DNA of 64,000 bases from Acinetobacter sp. TR3. Lineage in GTDB: Bacteria; Pseudomonadota; Gammaproteobacteria; Pseudomonadales; Moraxellaceae. Location of the stretch: the NCBI RefSeq assembly GCF_027105055.1, contig NZ_CP114264.1, positions 2,480,001-2,544,000 of the forward strand, written 5' to 3'. The position numbers and the translations under genes are program-made. The notes under the pieces are model-generated. The model was not told the DNA's origin and searched no databases. It saw nothing but the letters and a program-made list of their open reading frames with translations. Within the stretch, counting starts at the first letter, position 1, and every line of letters starts with the position of its first letter. Of the stretch, positions 54,164 through 63,642 are shown one piece after another.

Positions 54164-55039
54164 ATGAATGCACATGTTTCCTATCAAGTTGAGCCAGTTG
54201 TTAGAACAAAACTAGATTTTCATTTAGATCAAGCACCACGTTTTTGGTTTGGCGGTGATCCATTTCGTACTCGTATGTTTGATGCATTAAGCCTAACCTT
54301 CCCTGATGGCGAACGCTATTTTATTGAATGTGTACGTTTATTCCGCGACAAAATTAATGATCCTGATTTGCAAGAGCGTGTGGCTGATTTTATTCGTCAG
54401 GAAGCACAGCATGGTATTGCACATGACAAAATGAATCAGATCATGAAAGAACAAGGCATGCCTGTAGATCAATTCACTGCACGTTTGAAAAAGATTTTTA
54501 GATTTGAATTAAAAAACCGTTCAGCTCAATATAACATTGCCATGACCGCGGCTGCAGAGCATTTAACTGCGTTAATGGCAGATACTTTTTATAGTAAAAA
54601 AGAAACTTTAGCGGAGGCAGATCCATTTGTTCGTGCGCTATTCGCTTGGCATGCGATTGAAGAAATGGAACATCGTGATGTTGCTTTTGATGTGATGAAG
54701 CAAGTCGGTGATGTACCTGAAGCAACTCGACGTTTTGCACTGCTCTTCACCACCGTTATGATGTTTGGTTTTACTTTGTATCGTACGGATGTAATGCTAA
54801 AAACTGATGGTTTTAATTTAAGACAACGCTTTGATATGGCACGTAAAGGTTTACCGTGGTTCTTCGGTCGTAACGGTATTTTGACTGCAAAAAGATCTCA
54901 ATATAGTGACTGGTTTAAAAAGGATTTCCATCCAAATCAACATCCTGTTATTCGTCAGTACGATGTTTGGGTTGATACTTTAGCGAAGACCAATGATCCA
55001 ATTGCTGCGGGTGAAGCATTCTGGCAAGCAGGGCTTTAA
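54164..55039 (+). CDS. Metal-dependent hydrolase-like protein (PF10118)
   Basis: A 291-aa protein of the PF10118 metal-dependent hydrolase family, also described as ferritin-like diiron folds. Clustered ligands are R-Q-E-A-Q-H-G-x-x-H near residue 75-84, A-A-E-H near 128-131, and H-A-I-E-E-M-E-H-R near 162-170. The spacing suggests two metal-binding helical pairs. The substrate is unknown; homologues often sit beside AraC regulators of the PF12625 type, as here. AAGGAA precedes the ATG. Confidence 0.85.
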   Translation: MNAHVSYQVEPVVRTKLDFHLDQAPRFWFGGDPFRTRMFDALSLTFPDGERYFIECVRLFRDKINDPDLQERVADFIRQEAQHGIAHDKMNQIMKEQGMPVDQFTARLKKIFRFELKNRSAQYNIAMTAAAEHLTALMADTFYSKKETLAEADPFVRALFAWHAIEEMEHRDVAFDVMKQVGDVPEATRRFALLFTTVMMFGFTLYRTDVMLKTDGFNLRQRFDMARKGLPWFFGRNGILTAKRSQYSDWFKKDFHPNQHPVIRQYDVWVDTLAKTNDPIAAGEAFWQAGL

Positions 55040-55050
55040 TTCACGTATCA

Positions 55051-55084
55051 AAAGAATCCCCTTTGAATTTAGGGGATTCTTTCT
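55051..55084. terminator. Bidirectional terminator between PF10118 and DUF2804 genes
   Basis: AAAGAATCCCCT/AGGGGATTCTTT 12-bp stem, 8-nt loop, flanked by T/A stretches. Confidence 0.9.
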
Positions 55085-55091
55085 GTCATTA

Positions 55092-56105
55092 TCACCACTT
55101 CGCATAATGCTGTTCTAATAACCCATATTCTTGATTTAACATCACCAGTTCAACATTTTCATGTTCAATCGTACCGCAGACTTTCGCTTGCCATTGATTA
55201 AACTGGCTGCCAATCAAGCGTAGGTTAATATTCTCAAAACGACACCAACCCGTTTCAACGAGCAAATTCAATCGCTCATCTAAAGAGCGAATTGACCAAC
55301 AATTTTCATTTTGCTGCTCAAATAAAATATCAGTGAGTGGATATAAACGACCATCGACCCACAACGTATTTTCATTACCAAAACTTTCATTGACACCTGA
55401 TGCTAGATTCAAGCCAATACGGCGATCATTTACATCACGGAACTGACAAGACAACCAAAACCAAGCGGTTTCAGGTCGTAAAAAACCACAAGTATCATCG
55501 AGTGCAGCAAGACTATACGCATTGAACTCGATCTGCTGTTGATCTGGGCTAATGAAAAAGCCTTCTACTGCCAAAGTGGTTTGTTTTTGCGTATATGTCC
55601 AACCATTAATCCCTGTTGGGCTACATAAACTGAGTGCATCCGTACCTGCACAAAAAATACGCGCTTTCAGTTGTACTTCGCCATGTTTGGTCACTTGGAT
55701 ATAACGCACACCATTGGCGTGTTGCATATCAAATTGATAAGCCGATTTTTTAAAATAGCTTTGACTAAATAAAGGTTGTTCATCGAGTTGGGTTTTCAAA
55801 GCTAATGGCTGAATCGCATTCCATTCGATTACTTTTTTAGAAAGATGATCATAAACATAGAAAAAGCCATGCCCTGCCCATGATAGATCGACAATCGCCA
55901 CACCAATACTGTAGTGCCCATGCTGCAAACCACAAAATTTAAATTTTTTATATTTAAGCTGCTTACGCCAGCCTTTTAGTACTTGGCCATAAGGCGTTTT
56001 ATAAATATAGTCATCCAAATTGATCTGTGAAGGTATCTGATCAAAACGCCCATAACGAGGCTGACCATTTTTCTGTATCAATTTCACAAGATTTCCCCAA
56101 CTCAA
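55092..56105 (-). CDS. DUF2804 (CrtC-like beta-barrel) protein
   Basis: A 337-aa soluble protein matching the DUF2804 pattern: G-W-R-K-Q-L-K-Y-K-K-F-K-F-C-G-L (near 45-60), H-G-H-Y-S-x-G-V-A-I-V-D near 62-73, and L-N-L-A-S-G-V-N-E near 235. The fold is lipocalin-like, and CrtC-related members act on lipids or carotenoids; the activity here is unknown. Its start codon adjoins the stop of the upstream GGDEF gene, so both are co-transcribed. Confidence 0.85.
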   Translation of the reverse strand: MSWGNLVKLIQKNGQPRYGRFDQIPSQINLDDYIYKTPYGQVLKGWRKQLKYKKFKFCGLQHGHYSIGVAIVDLSWAGHGFFYVYDHLSKKVIEWNAIQPLALKTQLDEQPLFSQSYFKKSAYQFDMQHANGVRYIQVTKHGEVQLKARIFCAGTDALSLCSPTGINGWTYTQKQTTLAVEGFFISPDQQQIEFNAYSLAALDDTCGFLRPETAWFWLSCQFRDVNDRRIGLNLASGVNESFGNENTLWVDGRLYPLTDILFEQQNENCWSIRSLDERLNLLVETGWCRFENINLRLIGSQFNQWQAKVCGTIEHENVELVMLNQEYGLLEQHYAKW

Positions 56106-57254
56106 TTATAACGTAAATGCCGTTCTGACCTGATTTTTACCATTCCGTTTGGCTTGGTACATCGCCTTATCTGCTTGCTCAAACAAGCCTGTATAATCAA
56201 AACCACTAAAAGCTGTACTGCTCACCCCAAAACACGCCTTGATATAAAGCATTTCATTTTCTTTCACTTCAACTGCGGTCTGCTCTAATGCTTTACGACA
56301 TATCTCTGCCACCGACACTGCATTTTCAATAGAAGTAAATGGTAATAAAATGACAAACTCCTCACCACCATAACGTCCAATTACATCACTGGCTCGTAAA
56401 TTTTTTCGCAGTATATTTGCGACATGTTTTAAAACCAAATCTCCTTGATGATGTCCATATTGATCATTAATATTTTTAAAATTATCAATATCCACCATAA
56501 TCAACGAGGTTTCACGCTGGGTAATATGTGCCTGCTGCATCTGTAAATCAATAATCTCATTGACCCCACGGCGATTCAACAGCCCTGTTAACTCATCAGT
56601 ACAACTGAGTTTTTCTATTTTTGAATTATAGCGCCGCCAACGCTCCACACTAATATCAAACAAGGTGATGGTGAATGCAGCATACAAGGTGGTATAAAAC
56701 ATGGAGTAAATAATCTGGGTATTTTGAACATCCTTATGCAACAAGGTATAAGGTTTATAGGCCAGCGCATAATCCAGATACCCAGTCACCGTCAGCACAG
56801 ATAAAAGGTAATATACGGCAACATAGACAATCAGGCCAAAATACACCACAAATCGGGGATATAATAATAATGCAGTCAGTATAATCCCCATGAAGATCAC
56901 CCCATTAAGGAGATTTAACAGTCCAATACCTATAGGTAAACCCAACAATGAACATGGATAATAAACAGACAAAAACAACACATAATAAATATGTGCTTCT
57001 GGTTTATTTTTAATAAAAAAGCCAAATAAAATTAAGAAAGTATTTAGAACAAATATACCAGGATATAACCACTGAAATTTAAGTAACAACCCTGTATTTG
57101 CCAAAGGATGATACATATACTTTATTTGCATAAAATAGATGATCACGGCGGTAAAACTGGCATACCACAATATGGCCTGAGATTTTTTAACCAAATCCCA
57201 GTCCAGCATTGCAAGAAAAATTTTATTGATATATTTGAGTAGAGGGTATTTCAT
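56106..57254 (-). CDS. Membrane-anchored GGDEF diguanylate cyclase
   Basis: A 382-aa protein. N-terminal hydrophobic region with about six TM helices (residues 25-200), then a GGDEF domain with G-G-E-E-F at the catalytic position and an R-A-S-D I-site exactly 5 residues upstream for product inhibition. D-E-L-T-G-L-L-N-R-R-G and V-D-I-D-N-F-K-N-I-N-D (metal Asp) are intact, so it should make c-di-GMP. It is directly upstream of DUF2804. The sensory signal is unknown. No EAL domain. Confidence 0.93.
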   Translation of the reverse strand: MKYPLLKYINKIFLAMLDWDLVKKSQAILWYASFTAVIIYFMQIKYMYHPLANTGLLLKFQWLYPGIFVLNTFLILFGFFIKNKPEAHIYYVLFLSVYYPCSLLGLPIGIGLLNLLNGVIFMGIILTALLLYPRFVVYFGLIVYVAVYYLLSVLTVTGYLDYALAYKPYTLLHKDVQNTQIIYSMFYTTLYAAFTITLFDISVERWRRYNSKIEKLSCTDELTGLLNRRGVNEIIDLQMQQAHITQRETSLIMVDIDNFKNINDQYGHHQGDLVLKHVANILRKNLRASDVIGRYGGEEFVILLPFTSIENAVSVAEICRKALEQTAVEVKENEMLYIKACFGVSSTAFSGFDYTGLFEQADKAMYQAKRNGKNQVRTAFTL

Positions 57255-57374
57255 CCTCCGCAGTCCTGTATGATTATTATCGTGTTATACGTCCATGTAC
57301 AACCAGTCACAACATAAATATCGATGTTGTCTAGGGACACTATTTGTACAATACTATCATACAAATATTCGATA

Positions 57375-58619
57375 TTATAAGTCGACCATCGGAATACCAT
57401 CAATTTTCGCAACGGTCATTAAGTCTTTATCGCCACGACCTGAAACTGTTGCAATAATGATTTGGTCTTTTGACATCGTTGGGGCAAGTTTAGTGACATA
57501 AGCCATCGCATGTGAACTTTCAAGCGCAGGAATGATGCCTTCAATCTGTGTTAAATCACGGAAGCCTTGTAAGGCTTCATCATCTTTAATTGGAACATAT
57601 TCAACACGATGCATATCTTTTAAGAAACTATGCTCTGGACCAACACCTGGATAATCCAAACCTGCTGAAATACTATGTGTTTCAATAATCTGACCTTGCT
57701 CATCCGACATGAGGTAAGTACGGTTACCATGTAATACACCCACATGGCCTGCATTCAATGGCGCTGAGTGTTTGCCTGTTTCAATGCCGAAACCTGCCGC
57801 TTCAACACCGTACATTTTCACATCCTGATCATTAAGGAATGGATAGAACAAGCCCATTGCATTTGAACCTCCGCCCACACAAGCCACCAAGGCATCAGGT
57901 AAACGCCCTGCTTGTGCTTGGATCTGTTGACGTGCTTCACGACCAATGATTGATTGGAAATCACGTACAAGCTGTGGATATGGGTGTGGCCCAGCAACCG
58001 TACCAATAACATAATAAGTCGTATCAACATTGGTGACCCAATCACGCATCGCTTCATTCAATGCATCTTTTAAAGTTTTGGATCCGCTTTGCACTGGTAC
58101 AACTTTTGCGCCAAGCAAACGCATGCGATAGACATTCATCGCCTGACGTTTTACATCTTCAGCTCCCATGTACACCACGCACTCCATACCCAAGCGAGCA
58201 GCGATGGTTGCGGTCGCAACACCATGTTGACCAGCACCTGTTTCAGCAATGATACGTTTTTTACCCGACAGTTTTGCCAATAAAGCCTGACCAATCGTAT
58301 TATTTACTTTATGAGAGCCAGTATGGTTTAGGTCTTCACGTTTTAAGTAAATTTGCGCACCGCCGAGGTGCTGAGACCATCGTTCAGCATGATAAAGTGG
58401 ACTTGGACGACCAACATAAAACGCAAGATCACGGTCAAACTCTGCTAAAAACTGAGCATCATTTTTCATACGACCATAAAGACTTTCTAAGTCTTCAAGT
58501 GCAGCCATAAGCGTTTCTGACACAAAACGCCCACCATGAATACCAAAATGTCCCTGAGCATCTGGAAACTGGGTGTAGTCAATCGCCTGATTTTGTTGAC
58601 TAAGGTTTTGCTGATCCAC
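57375..58619 (-). CDS. trpB: Tryptophan synthase beta subunit
   Basis: A 414-aa PLP enzyme converting indole and serine to tryptophan. I start at GTG 58619, which has AAGGAG upstream; an in-frame ATG at 58646 would give nine extra residues and lacks an SD. The PLP Lys is in H-K-V-N-N-T near residue 98. The G-G-G-S-N-A-M-G phosphate loop lies near 243, and E-x-S-H-A near 361. Overlaps trpF by about 20 nt (translational coupling). Confidence 0.94.
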   Translation of the reverse strand: MDQQNLSQQNQAIDYTQFPDAQGHFGIHGGRFVSETLMAALEDLESLYGRMKNDAQFLAEFDRDLAFYVGRPSPLYHAERWSQHLGGAQIYLKREDLNHTGSHKVNNTIGQALLAKLSGKKRIIAETGAGQHGVATATIAARLGMECVVYMGAEDVKRQAMNVYRMRLLGAKVVPVQSGSKTLKDALNEAMRDWVTNVDTTYYVIGTVAGPHPYPQLVRDFQSIIGREARQQIQAQAGRLPDALVACVGGGSNAMGLFYPFLNDQDVKMYGVEAAGFGIETGKHSAPLNAGHVGVLHGNRTYLMSDEQGQIIETHSISAGLDYPGVGPEHSFLKDMHRVEYVPIKDDEALQGFRDLTQIEGIIPALESSHAMAYVTKLAPTMSKDQIIIATVSGRGDKDLMTVAKIDGIPMVDL

Positions 58620-59259
58620 GTTGGACTCCTTGCATAAATTTTTCAATGAGTTGTTGGTCTTTTATACCTTTAGCGGACTCTACGCCTCCGCTGACATCCA
58701 CAGCAAAAGCTGCTGTAGTATCAATAGCGTCACTCACATTTTCAGGGGTTAAGCCCCCTGCCAAGATTAGTGGAATATCAAGTTTTGGAAATTTATTCCA
58801 ATCGAAACAGTGACCTGTTCCACCTTTTAAATCAGGATGCCACGCATCAAGTAGAACCGCACTGGCTCCCAAAGCTTGATAGCGTTGAATTTCGGTCAAA
58901 ATGTCTAAATCGGGTTTAACCTGAATGGCTTTGTACCAACGGCGTTTGCAATGCAACGCAATTTGTCGGCATTGTTCAGGTGTTTCATCACCATGTAGTT
59001 GTAATACATCCAACGGAACTGAATCAAGCACTGTTTGGATTTCTTCTGCGCTTGCATTTACAAATAAACCGACCAACTGAACATAAGCGGGTACTGAGCT
59101 TGCCAAAATTTGCGCTTGTTCAATACTGACATGACGTGGGCTTGGGGGAAAGAATACCAATCCAATCGCATCTGCTCCTGCTTGTACAACAGCCTCAACA
59201 TCTTGAGTTCGAGTAATTCCACAAATTTTGGCACGAGTTCGCAATTGTGTTTGACGCAT
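58600..59259 (-). CDS. trpF: Phosphoribosylanthranilate isomerase
   Basis: A 219-aa TIM-barrel enzyme in tryptophan synthesis. The general-base Cys is in K-I-C-G-I-T-R (near residue 13). [11 protein letters not shown] near 33-43, the catalytic Asp in [10 protein letters not shown] near 190, and [10 protein letters not shown] are all standard. It leads the trpF-trpB unit, divergent from the B12-riboswitch operon. Confidence 0.95.
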   Translation of the reverse strand: MRQTQLRTRAKICGITRTQDVEAVVQAGADAIGLVFFPPSPRHVSIEQAQILASSVPAYVQLVGLFVNASAEEIQTVLDSVPLDVLQLHGDETPEQCRQIALHCKRRWYKAIQVKPDLDILTEIQRYQALGASAVLLDAWHPDLKGGTGHCFDWNKFPKLDIPLILAGGLTPENVSDAIDTTAAFAVDVSGGVESAKGIKDQQLIEKFMQGVQRGSAKP

Positions 59260-59347
59260 TTGATGTCCAATTTGAGAAGGCTATTTACTACTCTCACATT
59301 GTAAAGCAATTTGACAGAATTTGGGCAAAGTTCATTTCCAAATGCAA

Positions 59348-59376
59348 TTGTTTAAAAAAGGTGAACACTTTATACT
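59348..59376 (+). promoter_or_regulatory. Predicted sigma-70 promoter of the riboswitch-btuB unit
   Basis: TTGTTT, 17-bp spacer, TATACT; the start would fall a few bases before the riboswitch P1 stem. Confidence 0.6.
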
Positions 59377-59390
59377 TTGCTCAATCTCGC

Positions 59391-59576
59391 AACAAGTCTA
59401 AAGCAAATTCTTTTGCTTATAGGGAAGTTGGTGCAAATCCAACACTGCCCTCGCAACGGTAACACCGAATTATTAATCTCAGCTAAACGCCAAATCACTG
59501 CATCTGAATGATGTGGGAAGATGATTAATAGCATCGTCATTGTGATGATATAGTGAAGTCCGGAGACCTGCTTGTT
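59391..59576 (+). promoter_or_regulatory. Cobalamin (B12) riboswitch
   Basis: Class I-like aptamer. P1 arms AACAAG (59391-59396) and CTTGTT (59571-59576) enclose GGGAA-G-TTGGTGCAAATCCAA-C with GCCCTCGCAACGGTAA, and the B12 box GAAGTCCGGAGACCTGC near 59555-59571. These are the defining conserved blocks of the adenosylcobalamin family. It lies 50 nt before the btuB ATG, so B12 would repress translation or elongation. No clear terminator is seen in the short expression platform, so translational control is likelier. Confidence 0.93.
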
Positions 59577-59626
59577 GTTTATTTCCACTTTAACATTCAC
59601 GACGGGTGAATGTATGGAGCGACATC

Positions 59627-61450
59627 ATGTCTACTATTTTTCAACCGACACGCTTAGTTGGTGCTATCGCTATTGCGATGGGGTTTTCTTCAACTACTTT
59701 TGCTCAAGATCAATCAACGAATAAAACAGCAACACTTGATACGATTGTTGTGACGGCATCTCGTACTGAACAAAAAGTCAGTGAAGTTCCTGCTCGAATC
59801 AATATTATTGAACCAAAGATTCTAGAACAATCTCCAATTGCCTCTTTACCACAATTACTCCAAACCGATGCTTCGATCAACATGGTACAAAGCGGCGGAT
59901 ATGGACAAATGGCATCTATCTTTTTACGTGGTGGTAATTCAAACCAAACGCTTGTTTTAAGAGATGGCGTCCGTCTAAATTCAAATACTTCTGGTACAGC
60001 ATCATTACCATTTATTGATACAACTGATATTAAGCAGATCGAAGTATTAAAAGGTCCTGCATCAGTTTTATATGGTACTGATGCAATCTCAGGTGTAGTT
60101 CAATTGATTTCTAAAACACCAGAGAAAAGCGCTGCTTTTGTAACAGGTGAAATTGGTGAAAATAAAACTTATAAATCTGTAGTCGGTGCAGATCTGGCTG
60201 AAAATGGTTTCTATGCACAGATTCGCGGTCAACGCCTTGAAACTGATGGAACACCTGTCAAAGATATAAAAAATGCAGCCGATGCCTCATTTGATCAAAA
60301 AGGCTATAGCGCAAAAATTGGTGTAGAAAAAGAACAGTACGCAGCTTCTGTTGATTATAGTGAGAACCAAGGTTATAGCGATTACGATAGCTCTGGCAAA
60401 CTCGTTTCTCAAGATTTTAAAAATGAAATCATTAACATTAAAGGACGTTTAAATATTCTTGAGAATTTAGCTCTACATGCCCGTTTTTCTCAATTCAAAG
60501 ATGAAATAGATCAAAATAATTCAACAGATTTTGTCCATAGTAAAACGCAAGAATCTGAAATCTATGGTCAATGGGGCTTTACACCAAATCAAAAGCTTCT
60601 AGTTGGTGCAACACATCGAAATATTGATGGTGATGTGATCTCCTATGGAACACCATATCAAGAAGATATTGATTCAACAGGTTATTATATCCAACACAAA
60701 TATGATCAAGCAGGATTAAACACTCAGGTTGGTATCCGTGTAGAAGACAATGAAAAATTCGGCACACATACTGTTGCTCAAGGATCTGCTCGTTATCAAG
60801 TGCTACCTTTAACCAGTGTTTATGCAAATATCGGTTCAGCATTTAAAGCACCAACTTTAAATGATATGTATGCTTTTGGTGGAAATCCTGACCTTAAACC
60901 AGAAGAAAGCTTGTCTTATGAAATCGGTCTAGACCAAAAACTGGCTTACAATATTTCAACAGGTTTATCTCTTTATACAACAGAAGTAGATAACCTGATT
61001 GCTTTTGATGGCGTTCTGAATCAAATGAGTAACGTTGAAAAAGCTAAAATGGAGGGTAGTGAGCTATATGTGAAATGGCAAGGTGAAAACCTATTTACAA
61101 ATTTAAGTTATAACTATGTTCGCGCTAAAGACAAGAAAAATGATGAAGATTTAAGTCGTCGCCCTCGTCAGAAAATTTCCTTGACTGCTGGTTGGGCAGA
61201 TGAACAATATACTTTCTCGACCACAATGTTAGCGAATGGTGATTATGACAACAGTGCCTTTGACAATGTTCAAATCCCTGGACACTTCCGTGTAGATATG
61301 CATGGACAATATAAAGTGAATAAAAATGTAGATGTTTTTGCGAACATTCAAAATGTCGGCGATTCAAAATATCGTACAGCCTATGGTAGCGGTAGTTACT
61401 ACATCAACGGTGGTCGCCAAGCTTCAGCGGGTGTCACATTCCGTTACTAA
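59627..61450 (+). CDS. btuB: TonB-dependent cobalamin receptor BtuB
   Basis: A 607-aa outer-membrane receptor. ATG 59627 has GGAG 7 nt upstream; a GTG at 59606 is in frame but precedes that SD. Signal peptide to about residue 30 (S-S-T-T-F-A-Q). TonB box D-T-I-V-V-T-A near residue 40, plug domain (P-Q-L-L-Q-T-D, F-L-R-G-G-N-S-N-Q), and a 22-strand barrel ending A-G-V-T-F-R-Y with aromatic tail. The upstream riboswitch makes the B12 ligand nearly certain. A terminator separates it from the adenosyltransferase. Confidence 0.95.
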   Translation: MSTIFQPTRLVGAIAIAMGFSSTTFAQDQSTNKTATLDTIVVTASRTEQKVSEVPARINIIEPKILEQSPIASLPQLLQTDASINMVQSGGYGQMASIFLRGGNSNQTLVLRDGVRLNSNTSGTASLPFIDTTDIKQIEVLKGPASVLYGTDAISGVVQLISKTPEKSAAFVTGEIGENKTYKSVVGADLAENGFYAQIRGQRLETDGTPVKDIKNAADASFDQKGYSAKIGVEKEQYAASVDYSENQGYSDYDSSGKLVSQDFKNEIINIKGRLNILENLALHARFSQFKDEIDQNNSTDFVHSKTQESEIYGQWGFTPNQKLLVGATHRNIDGDVISYGTPYQEDIDSTGYYIQHKYDQAGLNTQVGIRVEDNEKFGTHTVAQGSARYQVLPLTSVYANIGSAFKAPTLNDMYAFGGNPDLKPEESLSYEIGLDQKLAYNISTGLSLYTTEVDNLIAFDGVLNQMSNVEKAKMEGSELYVKWQGENLFTNLSYNYVRAKDKKNDEDLSRRPRQKISLTAGWADEQYTFSTTMLANGDYDNSAFDNVQIPGHFRVDMHGQYKVNKNVDVFANIQNVGDSKYRTAYGSGSYYINGGRQASAGVTFRY

Positions 61451-61494
61451 TCGCGTAATCGAGACAATAAAAATATTTTCTTAACTCCAATTTC

Positions 61495-61530
61495 GGGGTA
61501 ATGTTCTGACCGACATTATCCCCTTTTTTA
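61495..61530 (+). terminator. Terminator between btuB and adenosyltransferase
   Basis: GGGGTAATGT and ACATTATCCCC stem with one bulge, followed by T6. Possibly partial, as the next gene belongs to the same pathway. Confidence 0.82.
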
Positions 61531-61546
61531 TTTGTAGGACAGTTTC

Positions 61547-62134
61547 ATGGGACATCGTTTAAGTAAAATCTATACACGTACAGGCGATTCAGGTACAACA
61601 GGTCTTGGGGATGGCTCACGTGTCGCTAAAGATGACTTACGAGTTAATGCGCTAGGTGATGTAGATGAACTCAATGCCACGATTGGCGTGCTTCGTGCAC
61701 AAATCAGCGCATCTCAAATTGAAAATAAAGCTGATTGGGATAAAAGTTTAAGCTTGATCCAACACTGGTTATTTGATTTAGGCGGTGAAGTTTGTATTCC
61801 CAACTATCATTTACTCCAACCAATTTGTATCGAATTTCTCGAAAAAGAAATCGATCACATGAATGAATCTTTACCAATGCTCAAAGAGTTTATTTTACCA
61901 TCAGGTAGCCTAGCATGTAGTTATGCACATCAAGCTCGTGCCGTATGCCGTCGTGCAGAACGCACTTTGATGTCAGTACACAATCGTGATCAAAATATTC
62001 AGGCAACCGCATTACAATTACTGAATCGCTTATCGGACTGGTTGTTCGTTGCTTCACGTGCTTTGCAGCGTGCAGAAGGCGGTAGTGAAGTGCTTTGGCA
62101 AAAAAACATTAATGATAGTATTGATAAAGCATAA
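61547..62134 (+). CDS. PduO-type cob(I)alamin adenosyltransferase
   Basis: A 195-aa enzyme transferring adenosyl from ATP to Co(I) corrinoid, making coenzyme B12. N-terminal T-R-T-G-D-S-G-T-T-G-L-G-D-G-S-R-V near residues 9-25 is the ATP-binding loop. G-D-V-D-E-L-N-A-x-I-G near 36-46 and R-A-V-C-R-R-A-E-R near 127-135 are diagnostic of PduO-type. It lies directly downstream of btuB, completing uptake and activation. Confidence 0.92.
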   Translation: MGHRLSKIYTRTGDSGTTGLGDGSRVAKDDLRVNALGDVDELNATIGVLRAQISASQIENKADWDKSLSLIQHWLFDLGGEVCIPNYHLLQPICIEFLEKEIDHMNESLPMLKEFILPSGSLACSYAHQARAVCRRAERTLMSVHNRDQNIQATALQLLNRLSDWLFVASRALQRAEGGSEVLWQKNINDSIDKA

Positions 62135-62154
62135 TTATTCTAAGGTAAATCAAA

Positions 62155-62874
62155 ATGCGAATTATTGGTCATCGTGGTGCACGAGGCGAAGCACCTGAAA
62201 ATACGTTAGGTGGTTTTCGCTATTTGCATGATTTAGGTATACGTGCAGTTGAATTTGATGTACGCCAACTTAAAGATGACCAATTGGTTGTAATTCATGA
62301 TGATGATTTTGTTCGTACCACGGGTAAATCACATCATGTTGAAAGCTGTAATTTATCTGAAGCTCAGCAATTTGATCATCGCCACCAATGGCAGGCGTGG
62401 GCATTTGAAGAATACACACCTAGCCTGCCCCACGTGATGGCTAGTTTAACTGACTTTGAACATATTGAAGTTGAAATTAAAGCAGTTGCAGATGAAGCAG
62501 CGGCTGAGCGTTTAATTCTAAAATTACATCAAGATCTAGTCGACTTTGAACAGGCTGCTACGATTACCAGTTTTGATGTGAAAATTTTAGCTGCATTACA
62601 GCAATACCAAAGCCATTTTAAACGTGGTCTGTTGGTTGAAATCCCGATTGGGGAATACGCAATCGAGCTTGCTCAACAATATGAGTGCGACCAAATTGGT
62701 TGGAAAGATCAACTCGCAACCGATCAAATCATTCAGTTTACACAGCAAGCTGAACTTGCTGTGAGTGTTTGGACAGTTAATGAGGTTGAACGTGCCAAAT
62801 ATCTACAACATTTGGGCATTCAAGGCTTGATCACCGATGTTCCGAGCATCATGTTGCAACATCTAACTTTATAA
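62155..62874 (+). CDS. Glycerophosphodiester phosphodiesterase
   Basis: A 239-aa cytoplasmic GDPD (UgpQ-like). I-G-H-R-G-A-R-G-E-A-P-E-N-T at residues 3-16 has the catalytic His/Arg and Glu. E-F-D-V-R-x-x-K-D-x-x-x-V-V-I-H-D-D near 34-51 provides the second Glu/Asp and His. I-E-x-K-A near 106 is the C-terminal catalytic/metal Glu. It yields glycerol-3-phosphate from deacylated phospholipids. 20-bp gap to the adenosyltransferase suggests read-through. Confidence 0.92.
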   Translation: MRIIGHRGARGEAPENTLGGFRYLHDLGIRAVEFDVRQLKDDQLVVIHDDDFVRTTGKSHHVESCNLSEAQQFDHRHQWQAWAFEEYTPSLPHVMASLTDFEHIEVEIKAVADEAAAERLILKLHQDLVDFEQAATITSFDVKILAALQQYQSHFKRGLLVEIPIGEYAIELAQQYECDQIGWKDQLATDQIIQFTQQAELAVSVWTVNEVERAKYLQHLGIQGLITDVPSIMLQHLTL

Positions 62875-62903
62875 AAATATGGTATTTATTCCGACAACTA
62901 ATT

Positions 62904-63431
62904 TTATTTTTTAGATTGCGCCTGAATTAAACGCTGTCCTTTTGCATCTAATAAATACAAATTCGTCCCTTCAATTTGGAAATGTTCAATCCGCTGCATC
63001 GCATCCATCAGATCTGCTTCTTGTGCGAGTGCTTTATCACAACTTAAGTGCTGCGCTCTCACATCAAAACTCATTTTCCTTTGGCTAAGATCATATTGAT
63101 AACTTCCATAAATATTATTGCAGCCCGTATGACCTGAAATGGTTTTAGTCACTGAATTCAGCATAAAACTTGGGTATTGATTGAAGAATAAAACACGTTT
63201 ATTTTGAATCATGGTTATTTGCCAATTCACCTCTTGAATGCCATCGTTGCTTTTACGAACTTGCATAGGAGGCAATTCACTTACACGTTTGGGATGTAAG
63301 CTATTTTTAGTGATCTGTGTCGGTTGACTTTGGCATGCAGTAAGTAGCAAAGCACAAGATAATATTAAAGTTTTGTGAAAAAAATTATTCAAAGAATAAA
63401 TTGTATTTTTCACGCTTATTTGTTCTGACAT
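62904..63431 (-). CDS. META-domain (HslJ-like) lipoprotein
   Basis: A 175-aa lipoprotein. Basic/hydrophobic signal (F-F-H-K-T-L-I-L-S-C-A-L-L-L-T-A-C) has lipobox L-T-A-C near residue 33. The mature region contains S-G-H-T-G-C-N-N-I-Y-G-S-Y, the META-domain signature G-x-x-G-C-N-x-x-x-G, and a second Cys. Related to HslJ (novobiocin/heat-inducible). Envelope-located; biochemical role unclear. Confidence 0.88.
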   Translation of the reverse strand: MSEQISVKNTIYSLNNFFHKTLILSCALLLTACQSQPTQITKNSLHPKRVSELPPMQVRKSNDGIQEVNWQITMIQNKRVLFFNQYPSFMLNSVTKTISGHTGCNNIYGSYQYDLSQRKMSFDVRAQHLSCDKALAQEADLMDAMQRIEHFQIEGTNLYLLDAKGQRLIQAQSKK

Positions 63432-63642
63432 TGATTTATTTCGCCTTTTAATTTATTGATTAATTCAACAAACGAATTCTGTTACTGTTCTTTCAGTACA
63501 ACTGTAGAATAATACTAGTGTTATCTAATCTGAGCATGCTAATATCGAGCATAAAATAGCAATATATCGTCATGATTGGTTTTGCTATCTCGTTTGGTTT
63601 TTATATCTTGTGTAAACAAGGTTTTTAGGAGCGCTGACGGAT

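Noticed and set aside
57375..58619. TrpB start at ATG 58646
   Set aside because: It lacks an SD, whereas AAGGAG precisely precedes GTG 58619.
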